A stretch of 64,000 bases of DNA from Fragilaria crotonensis (lineage: Eukaryota > Bacillariophyta > Fragilariophyceae > Fragilariales > Fragilariaceae), in NCBI GenBank assembly GCA_022925895.1, contig JAKSYS010000275.1, positions 1-64,000 on the forward strand, written 5' to 3'. The position numbers and the translations under genes were made by a program. This document shows, in pieces, positions 24,166 to 37,073 of the stretch; position 1 is the first letter of the stretch; each line of letters starts with the position of its first letter. The notes beneath the pieces are model-generated. The model saw only the letters and a list, made by a program, of their open reading frames with translations. It was not told the DNA's origin and did no database searches.

Positions 24166-24187
24166 CTGTCCTGGCCCATATCCTGAC

Positions 24188-24340
24188 GGTCGCCGGGTTC
24201 CCTCCCCGGAAACTCCGACCTGTCTCAATTTAAATCTGGTGCCTAGCACCGATTTAAATTGCTCTAACCCTTGTTCTTTTTCATTCCAGCCCTCACCCAA
24301 TACCAGCAGTACATGTCCCTACTGCTGGGAGAAAATTCTC
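24188..24340 (+). promoter_or_regulatory. Hairpin series in the 5' leader of the long Copia element
   Basis: Four inverted repeats follow one another: 24188-24220 (GGTCG/CGACC enclosing CCGGG/CCCGG), 24226-24261 (11-bp plus 5-bp stem, CAATTTAAATC and GGTGC around CTA), 24303-24328 (9-bp stem CCAGCAGTA/TACTGCTGG) and 24329-24340 (GAGAA/TTCTC). The place, between the primer-binding site and Gag, is where retroelements keep packaging or dimerisation signals; that role is inferred. Confidence 0.6.
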
Positions 24341-24416
24341 ATTCCTTGCGCTCACTTTTTTTGCAAAACTGTTCTCACACAACTAACACTTCATCCTCAA
24401 CTTTGCAACACTCACC

Positions 24417-27400
24417 ATGGCCAACCCAGCGCCCACCCGTTCGCCTCCAACCAAGGCCAACCCTCCCTCCGCCCATTGTGTGAAGCCTACGAAGCACATG
24501 GCGAACTACGTCGCCGCCGACGGCGATTTTGCAGCTCCTTTTGATGCACTCAAAATGCTGTTCTCCCTTGCAACACTTCAAACATCTATGTTGCAACTTC
24601 TAACCACTTCACTAACACTTATCCTACAGCTGGAACTAACACCTTCACGCCCAAGAAGAGCACCAACAAGGCTCCAGGCGATTTTCAGCGCGCTCGCACG
24701 GCCCTGACTCCTGAGCAAGAGTCCGCCGAGATCTCGCGTTTCCTTGCACTCGTCGAGCAAGAACGCGCCCAAGACACCAAGACCAGGGTTACCTACGCCT
24801 GCAAACCCTCCAACGAAGCAGGATCTACCGAAATGGGTCGCTCCCATTCTATTTCCAACGCAAACGGCGCCACCAACGACATCGAAGCCGCCGAACCCAA
24901 AAACGACAATGACGACGACGCGCGCAATAACACTCCTTCCACCTCCCTCCCGCGCCAAGAAGACTCCCTACTCGCCTCCTACGAAAGGCCTATCAAGAAA
25001 CAACGTGTTAGCTTTGATACCAACGTCGCAATCATCAAGAACAAGGACTACAATGAAGTCGCGAAATGCGACTCTTTCAAGATCCCGGCGTTTGACGCCG
25101 AAGACCTCTCCAACGACAAGAGGGTACCATTCGAACCGTCTCCGAAAGTGCTTTCCAATGCACTTCTCAATCCGCAATCCGACGATTACTCGTAGAGAAA
25201 TCGTCGAAACCGCGAAGCCCATCAAGTTATTTCAAGAAAACGCACGTTTCACTACCGTGCTCCCCGAAGACGCTCTCCCCGAGAATTCTGACGACGCCAT
25301 CCTCTCCGGCGACGAAAGAGCTTTCGAACAAGACCTCACTGACCTTAATCCGCCAGAAATTGGCGGAGAACGAGACGAAACAGTGACGGCAACAATGGAT
25401 GACAACCATTCCAAAAAACGCAAATTCATGTATGGCGCCGACAACGAGTATACACCCGCGACGCCAGAACATGTGGTTTTTCCTCCTGGTACTGTTTTTA
25501 CGGCGGTCTCTACGACAGACGAACAGTTCTTCCGCGAGTACTGCCCTTCTACGCCTGGGCACGCTACGCGCTTCTACCCACACCGCATCAATGCGGTCAT
25601 ACACCGCGGCACAGTGTTCTTCCCTGGGACTCCGCCCAGCACAACCTCCGGCCGCACTCGCGGCATTTCAGTCACCAGTCTCCCCGACGAGAACACCCCC
25701 GTCCACGGTGACGCCATCAATGGCCCCGGTCACAACGACGGCATTGGTCCGATGTCCGAGCGCGATCCCGGAATCGAAAATGCCGTTAACCCCAACTTCA
25801 ACGACGACATTTGCGAAAATGTCCTTGCTGTAGTTAACATGTCAGCCAATACCTCTATCTACTCGCCGCCTGCGCTGAGTAGTAGACGTAGCGTGCATTT
25901 GTACATGCCTGAACTCACACGTACGTCATGTACTCCTCACACTGCACTTACAGACGGAATCCGAACAAAACCAATGGCAGAAATATTCATCAAGACTCCT
26001 CCCCAGGACGAAAATCGAAATTCCCGAAATTCCCTCCCACGCCGCCCTACACTGACAAGACTCCACGGACACCACCTACGCGTCTGTGGACATGCTGACG
26101 TCTACGTTTCCAGCACAGCCACACGCAATGTCCGCCTTCCATCGCCCGGACACCAAGATCTACGGTGAGACAGACACGACGAACAAGAAAACTACCCGCT
26201 TTTCGTCAGTCACATATCACAATTTTTCATCCAAGAAAACTGCAGCCCCTACCAACTGCAATCCCTTTTATTTTCAACCCATCTCTGAAGACCCTCATAT
26301 TTTTCATCCCATCGTCGACAGCGACGACTACGAGACATCATCTACCGCGTGCAACGCCTCACGTCTCATTCAAGACCCTGAAGCTTTTAGGATCCCAACG
26401 CCCTTCAGCTTCGACAGACATCCATCTCCCTTCACGTTTGCATCCGAAACTTTTTCGCCTTTATTCTCCCACTTCACCGCCACCGACGGCGCCTACGACT
26501 GCCTTTCTACGACTACAGGCATCACCAACTTCGTCGAAGCCATGTCAAGTGATCACCCTACGGATCCCTACCGACTTGACACCCGTTTGTCCCCTACCGA
26601 CAGACAGCACATTGGACCCAATCCACCATGTGCCCTTCCTGCAGCACTCCTCTGAGCTTGACTCAAGGACTAACCCTCATGCCGCCCTTCTATATTACCC
26701 TGATGCAACTTTGCAGGATAATGTTAATGGGCCAGTCACCATGCGCAACCTACCTGCATGCGTTGACGTTAGCATCACCGCTGCATCCTTCTGCCTCCGA
26801 TACATCCAATCGGACGCCGCGACCAAGAAATGTATCCGTGACCTCACTACGGACCACCTACGTCATTTCTTCCGCGAACTTCACCCTGTCCTAACTGTGG
26901 ATCATACAACTATTGCTGACAATGATGACAGCATTGAGTACATCCAATGTATGCAACACACTTTGAACAGGACAACCAACTTAGTCATGGACAATTTACC
27001 TGCTGAATTGCTCCAAACTAACTTCCCAGATGGCACCCTGCCTCTTATCTGAGTCTCCTGACTGATCATGAGCCAGACACCCCAGGCCATGAATGTGCCC
27101 TTGCCATTCTCTATGCCTTCAAGACACTGCATCTTGTTCACTTTCTGACCTACCCTTCAAGTCAAGATTCCACTTTCAAGTTCATGCCACATGACCTCTC
27201 TGATATCATCCGAATGTGCCATCCTTTGCGACAGCACTGCGTTTATTTCCCAACCGAAGTAATTTCAGAGACGTCCCTGCATTCATTCACACTTTCTTCC
27301 AAGACCAGCAAGTTGCTTCCAACCCCTTCGACAAGCGACAAGACAGCCAACGCTCATCCTACAATGAGCATCCTACCAACTTTGGCTCAACCTCACTATT

Positions 27401-30400
27401 TGCCTTCACTTATTCTCCGCTTGTGAACGGCTTTGGTGACCCATCTCCGAAATCCCACCTAGAAGCTCTCTAGCTGCTAGGTCCCTCATCTCAGCTGCCC
27501 TCCAACACCATGCATCTCTCTCTACCAAGGTCACCAATGGTGATGACCCAGATTTGCAACCTACCAACATCATTCTTGGAGCCCTACCCCAGCTGACATG
27601 ATCTTCAACTACCATTGCTCTGCCTTCCCAATGGCTACTCTACCTACAACTGAGCAGCTCCATGGCAACACTACCTATGCAATGAACCCTGCTACCACCC
27701 TAGCAGTGAACTTTGTGATTTGTCGAGATATATCTCCAAATTACCTCCAAGAGATCGACATCCCCGCTGGAAACCATCAATATTCCTCGGACAAGTCCCA
27801 CTTCATCCCAATTTCTACCAACACCTACAACTACTCGATCGACTTTCTACCAGATCATGAGTATCTACTCTTCCGTGTTGTCAAGACTCTTGATGTTATC
27901 GATCCCCAACGTGTGCTACCGCAGACCCCAGAACCATCCAATGTTCTCATCTTCCAAGGTACACACTCAGAGAACCCATCCTACACCTCTGGATCTCAAG
28001 TTGAACTGCCTATTCCAAAGGAAGGAGCACACACCTTCCCTATCATCTATGATTCTGGCAATCTGCCCATCATTTTGATCACAGAAATGGCAATGTTGAA
28101 CCCTACACTTCAACCACAGTTCAAGCCCTTTTTCAGACTCAAGCTTGCATTCCTATGACTGCAAACTATGAAGCAAATCAATGGGCATGTCCTAACAATC
28201 CCAGTCAACTTTGGCGCCAGTCAAACCCTGTCCACCATGTTGTTGATGATCCTCACACTGTTCCCCTTGATCTTGCTATCAGACTTATCCAAGTTATCAC
28301 CACGAAACGTGGATCCGACAATGTCTACCGCGCTTGGGCCTTGCCACATCTTCAAGACGCCCTCCAAAAGCCGGCTGATCAGATCAAACACAATCGCTTT
28401 TCATTTTTCTGGCAACAGCACAATCACCCAGAATACCCATACACAAACAAGACCCCAGAATTACTCCTTAATGTCATTCCTGGTGAGTCTAGTTCCTTGT
28501 GTTCTGACAATGAAAGCACAGCCAAATCTATTACTTGCAACTCACTTATCCCTCCTGGCCACAGACACAATGATGTGAATGTAGCAACAGAGGATAATTG
28601 CAATGTAATTAGATATGATTTGGAAAAACAACAATGTCCTCTTGAACACAATGCATTAGTTGTTCTCACACGCAGATCATCGCTTCTACCGGAAAACAAC
28701 CCGGGAATCGAACCTGCAACCCCCAATCCTGAAAATTCAGACAGTTCTACCGAAATTGACGAAACAGAACATGAAACGTCAGCAATTCCTGAAAACTCAC
28801 CCATTTCTGACACTCCTGCTCCTTTTATTGACACTTCGCAACAAAATCCGACAGAAAATCCGTCGAATCCCTTGCAGCGTCTGTCACGTGCAGTCGGACA
28901 AATTCTAACACCAAAAACCCCCTTGTCCGACACAGCAGACCAAACCCAGCCTCCACCCGCTGAAATTGTTCCCAAAACACCAACGTCAAGACCAAACGCT
29001 CCGTTACCGACAAAACGCTCAGAAACTCACCCAACGTTCGCTTACCCGCCAAGACAAGAGACATTCTTCGACGACGACGACCAAGACGACGAACAAGAAG
29101 ACGACAACGGACCGCCTCAGATTCCCTTAGGTTCTCCTGATGCCCTGACTTCATCAACAAGAACCGACTTCACATATCCTCCGATTGAAGATCTAACAAG
29201 AACGCTCCTGAAATACGCCAAGACTGCAAACCTTCGAAAGCTGAACTATCCAAGTGATCTTCTCCAACGACGACGTCAGTTCAATGCCTTTATGGACAAC
29301 CTTCGAATTGTTTGCAACATATCTCCATGGACACGCAATGTCTTTGACCTCTGGCCAAAGCAAATCAGCTACTCCCATCCATGCATTGGCACAGCACTCT
29401 ACAACCTGATCTTCACCAACATCAGTGATCCTTGCCAGAAGCACATCATTGACTGTCCACCTGATGCCAGAACTGCCATTCTGACTCTAAGACGTCATTG
29501 TGCTCCACTCACCCAAGATCACATTGAACGCACGCGCGAATCCTTCTACTCGATCAAACAGGGTCACCAAGAAGTTGCGACATCATACTTGAATCGCATT
29601 CGGACTCTAACGCGCGACTGCTATCATGCCGGTATCCCTAACACCGATGCCGACATTATCAAACGAACCATCCGTGGCGGCAGCAATCACCACTTTTATG
29701 CTGCTTCCTACCAACGTTTTGACGCCGATATCCGTCGAGCTGAGTTGAATGACGAAGAACTACCCACTTTTGCGGAACTTGAGAGCCATTTGCTGAACAT
29801 CGACGACTCGCGTGGACTCACTCTCCCTTCCCAAAATCAACGCAATTACAACCAGCATGCAAATTCTGCACGTCAACCGTTTTCAAACCAATCCTCTCGC
29901 CCTCGCCAAGGCACAACGCGCGTTTTCACACCACGCCAACAACATGCCTTCAGTTCTATGATGCGACCGTACACTGCTTCAAACAACAGACCACCGCATC
30001 GACCAAACAATCGAGGACCGAATCAAGCTCCTGCACCACCAAGACAACATAACAACAATGATCGCAGAAGCACACCACAACAATCTCGCCCTTTTCAACA
30101 ACAGAATCGCGGCTCACGCCCTCCTCTCAGACCGATATCTTCAAACAATGGAAATCAACGGCGCCTCCAAACAACACACCAGCTGTGAGACGAAACCCTA
30201 ACACATCCAATGCTGCAAATATTGTATGCAACAACTGTGGAAGACTTGGCCACTATGCTAATCGATGCATAACCGCCAATCGCTCACAAAATAACCAAAA
30301 CAACCGTGGAGGACCGCCGCCCAGAAATCCAAACAATGAAAATGCAGCACCCCGCAACCAGCGTGCTTACTTCATTACTGACTCAACTGCTTCTAACTCC

Positions 30401-30630
30401 CATGCTTTTCACCATCAAGCATACATGGCCTCCTGTGACCTCCAGGACACCTTCAATGCCCCATCTGCAGTTACCTCATGGCCTGATGTCAATGCTCCTC
30501 AGATGGAAATCAACAGAGCATTGCTCAACAATGATTTCTTACCATCAGCACCAAACTCTCCACCCAACACAGGCTCAACAGAACTCTTCCCTGAAGACCC
30601 TTATCAACACATCAAAGATTTGGACCACCA
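24417..30630 (+). CDS. Gag region of the long Copia element, unusually long and fragmented
   Basis: Open frames follow one another on the plus strand: 24417, 24833-25195, 25190-26168, 26086-26655, 26165-27052, 27598-28158, 28155-30188 and 30185 onwards. They change register at short homopolymers, for example the T-run 28073-28076, where 27598-28158 joins the next frame. The first 3.7 kb encodes Pro/Thr/Asn-rich, acidic low-complexity protein without a known domain. The 28155-30188 part has the helical Gag core (around LNYPSDLLQRRRQFNAFMDN and ESFYSIKQGHQEVATSYLNR) followed by an Asn/Gln/Arg-rich tail. A zinc knuckle CNNCGRLGHYANRC lies at about 30228-30270. If read through, Gag would approach 1,900-2,000 codons. 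It could instead be two proteins, with the upstream part an extra gene. Confidence 0.7.
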
Positions 30631-30639
30631 AGTCTTGAC

Positions 30640-33600
30640 AACTGGCTACCTGACAGTGGTGCCACATGTCATTATACACCCGTTTTCAGCGACCTTCGTG
30701 ATGTTGAAGCCTGCCACATCCCTGTCTCTCTTGCTGATGGAACCACCAAGATCTCAACATTCAAAGGAACCACTGACTGCTACTTCACCTCTGATGAAGG
30801 ACAAAAGTCTATCCTTGGCCTAACTGATGTTTATTATATTGAAGGTCTCAGCCACCGCCTTCTTTCCTGACAACCATCTCTGCAACCCAGAATTTCACAG
30901 TCATCATCCAGAACAGAGCCACTACAATCCAGTTCCCAAACAATTCAAAATACACATGGCCCCTGCTCCTGCATGAACTCCCAACACAGAATGCCTTTTC
31001 TACCATGGCACAACCTGTGGACACCACACCTGATGAAACTTCCTTCTCCCCTGCATTTGACCAACATGTTGATCCTACACAAGCTGACACCTCAAGACCA
31101 ACAACTTCTTTGCCTCTTGAGACCATATCCCGTCGCCTTGCGCACCGAAATTTCCGCAATCTCATGACCGGATCCCTGCATCACGCTTGGAATGATCATA
31201 CACTCTCGCCTGCGATTGACAAAAACACTTGGCCAATTCGTATCTCGATCAGCCAAAAACACGCTCGCAGCAAAATTCCTCTCAGACAAGGCTCAGAACC
31301 GTTTCACCAACTTCACCTTGATCTCATGAGAAATCCCTTTCGGTTTGGACTCACCACTGCAACAAACTATTCAGCCTACCTCTTTATTGTCACAACACCT
31401 GGCAAGCTAACTGGCTGGATAGGACTTCCAACTGAAAGCACCACATCCATCATCACAGCCCTTAAGTCCTGGCTTACTCAGACAGAACTACTTGGCGCAC
31501 AAAGTCCGTCCGCTTCATCCGTACTGATGCCGGATCTGCCTTTACATCTGCAAAATTCATCACAGAATGCACCAACCTTGGAATCAAACTTGAAGCTGCT
31601 GCTCCAGAACACCAAGAAATGAATGGCATCTGTGAAGCCAAATGGAGAAGTTCACAACACTGCAAATGTACTTCTCAACACTGCCCGACTTGGCGGTGCC
31701 TTCTTCCATCATGCACATGCCTATGCTGTTAGCATTATTAATGCTTGTCCAGCCAAGAATGTGACTGACCAACATGGCAACCCAACCACACCCTTCCAAT
31801 ACAGCTATGGCAGAAAACCAAGCCTTGCCAACTTCCGCGTATTTGGATGCCCTGTCTACTTCAAGCGCTACGAACCGACCTTCCGCAACAAGCTGATTAC
31901 CTATAAGCAACAACTCCAACGTGCTTCCCGTGGTATCTTCATCGGATTTCCAGAGAACTCAGCCGGATGGCTAGTTTACTCTCCTGATCATCCGCAGCGC
32001 ATCGTCATCACTCGCGACGCCTACTTTGATGAAGACTTCAGCTCTGCCCTTGCCTTTGATTCAAAGCCCTTTGCCGGAGCCATTCCCATCCGATCTCACT
32101 TGGATCCCAATGGACTCCAATCTTTGGACAACTCTGAACCATCCATTGTCCACCAAACCGGATCTGCTGCCAATCTAGGCATCACACCATCCACCTATCT
32201 TGAAGAACTCCATGACTCTGAACAACTTTTACAAGCACAAGACAATGGCCCTTCAAGCCCTGCCCATCCAGAAGATGATATTGATGACACTGATCCCATC
32301 ACAGAATCTGACATCTCTCCTGGACCAACACCACCAACTCCTCAGCTGATCAACTGGACCTTTCACCAACTGAGACACACCCCACTTCACAAGGAAATGA
32401 CTTTATACTTCCAAGAGTGTGCTGAATCTCTGCCATCAGTTGATCCCATCCACACTGCCATGCTTGCCGTTGACGCATCCACAACTTCGCCCACCGACGA
32501 TCCAGTGGACAAGTATCTTCCTGAACCGCAATCCTTCAAAGCCGTTCTCAAACTTGACGATGACGTCCGCAATGCCTGGCTACATGCTATTCGCATGGAA
32601 ATCAAGAACTTAATCGACCACGATACCTTCATCCTGGGTGAACAACCCCGGAAAGATGAACTCATCATCCCTGTCAAACTTGTCTTGAAAGCAAAACAAA
32701 CTGCAACTGGTAAACTTGAAAAACTTAAAGCTCGCCTTGTCGCCCGTGGCGACTTGGAAAAACGATTGAAGAAAACTAAAGCTGCTTACCAGCAATTTCT
32801 CCAACAACAAAAACAAGACAATGCTGAAAACAATCCTGAATCCAGCAAGACAACTAACACCATCCCAATTGAGGTACCTCAACCTTTTGAGGACACATGG
32901 TCACCCTGTGCATCTTCAAGAGGGTCAAGTTACTTCTCTCAACAATCTGTGCATCCCACCGCACTCTCAAAAGTGCCGACTTCATTGGCGCATATCTACA
33001 AGCCAAAGTCATCGGTCGCCACTTTGTCAGACTTCCACTTGAGTATGCATATTACTTCCCTGAATATGCTAAATACTTTGGAACTCCAGCCCTTTTGAAC
33101 AAGGGAATCTATGGACTTGTTTACTCTGGAAAATATTGGAACATTGAATTCTCTGAATGGCTTTACTCCAAAGGATTCATCCAATCCCAGTCTGAACCCT
33201 CCTATTTTGTCTTTTACAACAAACACAACCAATGGTTACGCCTTCTCTTCTTTGTCGACGACATGCTCTACGCTGGCAGCAATGACGCCATCGAAAAAGA
33301 ATTCGAAGAATCTGTCCGCAATCGCTTTGACGTCAAGTTCCTTGGACCTGCTCAATGGTTCTTGCAAATGCGCATCCATCAACACAAAGACAAAACCTAC
33401 ACCCTCGACCAACATCGCTACGTTCTCAACACTTTGCAACGTTACGATCCCAACTCCGAGTTCCCTGAACGTGAAACACCATTCCCACCGGATTACACCT
33501 TCAGTAAAGACAATCGACCTGTCACCGATCATGACAAACAAGTTGTCGAACAACACGAGAAACGCCTCCCATTCCGCTCCGCTGTATGTACGCTACTCTA

Positions 33601-34353
33601 TCTTGCCTACAACACCCGTGCTGATATCCTCTTCGCAGTCTGCAAACTTGCAAAAGCCTGCGTCTGCCCTGGCGCACTCGACTTCCGTGCTCTTATCTGG
33701 CTGATTGGCTACCTACGCCGTCGCCCATATTATGCCATCAAATTCTACCCGGATGCCACGACCAACCCTGTTTACGACATATGTCGTCAACACCGCATTC
33801 CCCATTCCGACTTAACCGTATTTTCCGACGCCAGCTGGCAAGATTGCCCTGACACTGGCCGCTCTACTGTCGGTTATATGATCTTCCACAACGGTGCCCT
33901 CATCGAAGCCAACTCTACGATGCCAACACCAATTGCTATGTCAACGTCCGAGGCCGAATACATGGCCGCATGCTCTGCATCCATGGCCACAGCTCACATT
34001 CGGATGTTACTCTACGACATGACATACCTCGGAACCAAACATTGGCGCGAATCTATGCAGCGTCTTCCAACCATCCATCGATTCTCATGATCGACAACGA
34101 AGCCACTGTGCAGATCGCCAAGAACGGCAAATTAACCCGCAAGACTCGTCACATCGAACGACGTTTCCACTATGTCCGTCAAGGTCAACAAGACGGTATA
34201 CATCAACTACATTGGATACCTTGCGATTCTCAACTTGCCGACATCCTCACAAAAACACAAGTCTCTTCCAAAATTGATCAACACATTGACAAAGTCTTCT
34301 GTACACTTCCTGATCACATGCTACAATCTACAAGTGAATCTACAGAGATTTGA
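30640..34353 (+). CDS. Pol region of the long Copia element (protease, integrase, RT, RNase H)
   Basis: Protease: WLPDSGATCHYTP at about 30640, the aspartic D-S-G-A motif. Pre-integrase: RLAHRNFRNL near 31130. Integrase: the first Asp in LHLDLM (about 31315), the second in RTDAGSAFTSAKF (about 31515), then the Glu in GICEAKWR near 31630, followed by PFQYSYGRKPSLANFRVFGC. Reverse transcriptase: PVKLVLKAK...LKARLVARGD, ADFIGAYLQAKV and the catalytic FVDDM at about 33250 (F in place of the usual Y). RNase H: FSDASWQDC at 33820, STSEAEYMA at 33943 and DNEATVQIAKN after a break near 34050; ADILTK near the end. Breaks occur at about 30870, 31500, 31620, 32930 and 34050. All domains are present, so the element was competent recently or its sequence contains errors. 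Confidence 0.85.
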
Positions 34354-34363
34354 TTCAAGAGGG
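34350..34363 (+). promoter_or_regulatory. Polypurine tract
   Basis: TTCAAGAGGG lies immediately before the 3' LTR and primes plus-strand DNA synthesis in LTR elements. Confidence 0.6.
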
Positions 34364-35256
34364 TGTTAAACATTCCGTATCGCCCTACATATTTTTACAT
34401 ATCCCTATCCTAATTACTGACGCCCGAGTGCACAGTAAAACAATACATCGATGCTCCAGTAACCAGTGCGACACTACACGACTGGAATCAAAACTCACGT
34501 CGATTCAAATCATGTTCATCTCATCCCATGAGATTGAACAATCAATTTCAAACGAGGCTCAACGCCTCGTATACCAAAAACAACGTCGCGACACGAAACG
34601 ACGTCTTCCGAAACGAGGAGTGTTCCTTATTGTTCCAAAGGAACACTCCCTTCATTCAGACCTCTCATCACGGTCGCCCTTCACTTCTTCCCACAATTGT
34701 CAATTTTGTACATTTTAGTGTCACTCACCTTTTTACTTACACTACATATTTTCTCACGATGATGATGATTGACCATGACGCGTTTTTACCCGCCGTCGTC
34801 ATGACATCATATACACCGTGCTGTACAAATATTAGTAGACAGTACGACGGTACTCACTACAACGACAATACAGCACAACACGGCGACGGTACAACAGTAC
34901 TCCTCGCACATCACTTCCTCTGCCCGTCGATAGTACGCGCACGTCTGAGTTTAACGTTACTGTACATAACGATAAACTAATAGACAGTGCCCACTATACG
35001 ACACGCGATATTTCTACTAGTCAGTCTCTCGCACATTCATGTAGCGATAGAACGACAGATAGTACACATATCGTTATCTGTAGCGGTAGACAGCACTGCG
35101 TAGCTGTACCGTTTATAGATGAACTGAGCAGTAGTCAGTGTCGTACTAGACACTTACCTACTGGGGGCGTACCCCGTAACGGTTACGTCCTGGTTCTTAA
35201 CCCGAACCTTACGCCGACCTGCGCGTCGACAGGTTCCGTTAACCCGAACCATATCA
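34364..35256 (+). repeat. 3' LTR of the long Copia element
   Basis: Matches 23259-24147 from TGTTAAAC to ATATCA. Several differences are one-base changes in homopolymers (CCAAGG against CCAAAGG, CCGAACG against CCGAAACG); others are real substitutions. The hairpins are conserved. TSD ATAAG follows at 35257-35261. Confidence 0.95.
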
Positions 35257-35261
35257 ATAAG

Positions 35262-35831
35262 TCCAAGAGTACAAGTACCAGGGTACAGTACGTTGTACTA
35301 CCGGCCACCCTGCGCATGAAAAAAAAAGGTAAACCGAATTCACAACTCGATCGAGGGAGATACAGGATACTCGGAGTACAGATCAGGATGAACGTGAGAG
35401 TGTCACAATTTCAGCAAGCGAAAAGTAACATGGGATTTTTGGGTCGGTACGAAGTGTGTGTGTATCAAGTAATTGTCCGAATCGATGCTTGAAGTCGTGG
35501 AACCCGACGTATAAGGTCTTATTCGCAATTGTGAACGTACGTCAGTGAATGGAATTGCATTCTTTCCTTTAATTATCCACGAAAAGCTCGTCGCTTGATT
35601 TACGACCTGTCACATCCCTTCTATGACTTAATACATGTAACTAAAGAAAATGTCTTTCAACAGGATAAGCTTTAGTAACCACAGTAGATGAATTCATCAT
35701 TGAAACAACTCATTCTTACGAAAGTCGTTCGGCCTCGCTTCGCACAGTTTGTTCCTTTGGCAACGGCCACCGAGTCACAAGATTTTCACGTTTTAGCTAA
35801 ACACTTCGCATGCATTACAGGTGACCGGTGG
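35262..35831. other. Intergenic, no gene seen
   Basis: Lies between the 3' LTR flank and the 3' end of the sulfotransferase gene. GTAC motifs occur at 35270-35310. No ORF is supported. Confidence 0.5.
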
Positions 35832-36797
35832 TTACGCCGCCTTCTTTTTCCTTCGGTTTTCTTTTGTCACGACGGCACGACGAAAAACGGGCCGAACGAG
35901 CCAAAAGTTTATTCCTAGAATACCGATCAAGAGCAAAGGCCACGTATAGGCGATTACCCCCAAGATATCCGCGATTCTCCTGGCCTGACCGCCTGACATT
36001 TGATTCACGTGGGGAAAGGGTTCATTCCTACTGTCAGGACACTCAACCCCAGGTACGGCAAGACTACATAGTGGATCCCAACCCTGCTTGACGTTGAAAA
36101 CGATAAGCTTTTCTCTATCCACGGTGCTCTTCACTGTATCTTGGTATCGATGATACATTTTCACAGCAGTTTCTAAGGAAATCAATGTCGGTCGACTCTG
36201 TGAATACTCCTCTTTCGGAACTCCCATTCGGTGCGTGAGCATCCAACCCTCCATCGCGACCATGTTCGAAAATGGCGGAATCCAGCGCAAGGGTGGTTGC
36301 GAAAAATAATACCCAAGCCTGAAACCGACCCATATGCAGCTGCGTGCCCAGGCTTCCACATCATCGTCTCGGTGCGTGAGCAACACAGTTGCATTCGGGA
36401 AATGTCGGTACAGATCCTGCCAAATGGCGGCCATGGGAAAATCTACGGTTGCCGTGAATCCATATTGGCTCAGCGCATCCACAATGGCTTGTACAGCGGA
36501 ATCTGAATTCCGACCTTCTCGTTCTGCCACTGCCAGCGCCGAAAACAGTGTGGGCCAGCGACTGTGGCTCGCAAAATGCATTCCATGAAATACCTTGTGT
36601 CCCAATCGTTCCAAAGCCAACATTGTGGAATAAGTTCCGGTTCGTGACATAGCCGCTCCGATAACCAACAGAGATGTTGGCACGGAGACAGCAGTCACTC
36701 CATCTTGGGAAGGAATTGTAGGCCCTGGCATTGGCACAGTGAGAAAGGAAGGTGCATCAGTGTATAGGCGATTCAGTTGTGTGAACATGAGCGTCAA
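35832..36797 (-). CDS. Sulfotransferase-like protein (Sulfotransfer_4 type), C-terminal membrane anchor
   Basis: An intact 321-residue ORF. The N-terminal half has a P-loop-like VIGAAMSRTGTYSTMLALER, then LGHKVFHG, followed by VDFPMAAIWQDL and FPNATVLLTHRDDDVEAWARS. These match the PAPS-dependent sulfotransferase_4 family, in which the first motif binds the 5' phosphosulfate and the R-D segment the 3' phosphate. A hydrophobic helix near residues 283-305 (VIAYTWPLLLIGILGINFWL) followed by a basic tail (RRKKKAA) suggests tail anchoring in the secretory pathway. The KKKAA ending resembles a di-lysine ER-retrieval signal. Acceptor substrate unknown. The start is the first ATG; a later Met at residue 4 is possible. 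Confidence 0.75.
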   Translation of the reverse strand: MTLMFTQLNRLYTDAPSFLTVPMPGPTIPSQDGVTAVSVPTSLLVIGAAMSRTGTYSTMLALERLGHKVFHGMHFASHSRWPTLFSALAVAEREGRNSDSAVQAIVDALSQYGFTATVDFPMAAIWQDLYRHFPNATVLLTHRDDDVEAWARSCIWVGFRLGYYFSQPPLRWIPPFSNMVAMEGWMLTHRMGVPKEEYSQSRPTLISLETAVKMYHRYQDTVKSTVDREKLIVFNVKQGWDPLCSLAVPGVECPDSRNEPFPHVNQMSGGQARRIADILGVIAYTWPLLLIGILGINFWLVRPVFRRAVVTKENRRKKKAA

Positions 36798-37073
36798 ATG
36801 AAAAAATCCTTTCTTCTGTTCACGGACAACAACTTAGACGTAGTAGACGGAGTCCCTCGTACTTACGTACGTAGTAAAGTACATCCCACATGTTTCATAC
36901 ATACTGAGTTTACTCTGCGCGTAGTGGAGTCCTGGTGTCTATCCTTATATACCGGTAAACATTCACGAAATCCAGACATACACAGAAAGTAATCTGATAG
37001 AAGTAGTCTACGAGACGTACTGGTACTCTGAGTTGTGAAGTAGGGCATGGTTCCCAGTACAGTACCAGGTACT

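Larger units (their letters stand above)
23259..35256 (+). mobile_element. Long Copia (Ty1-type) LTR retrotransposon, 12.0 kb
   Basis: Two LTRs of 889 and 893 bp begin TGTTAAACATTCC and end CCATATCA. They are flanked by the 5-bp duplication ATAAG (23254-23258 and 35257-35261). Domain order is Gag, zinc knuckle, protease, integrase, reverse transcriptase, RNase H, which defines Copia. Many Copia elements are near 5-6 kb; the extra length here is mostly a long region ahead of the zinc knuckle. The LTRs differ by a modest number of substitutions and several one-base indels, so the insertion is fairly recent. The coding region is interrupted by about fourteen one-base breaks. Confidence 0.95.

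Noticed and set aside
23649-24233. 194-aa ORF across the LTR and leader
   Set aside because: Non-coding LTR sequence; the frame is not kept beyond the first part of the other LTR and has no motif.
24968-25604. Minus-strand ORFs in the Copia Gag region
   Set aside because: Antisense to the conserved-looking plus-strand frames of the element.
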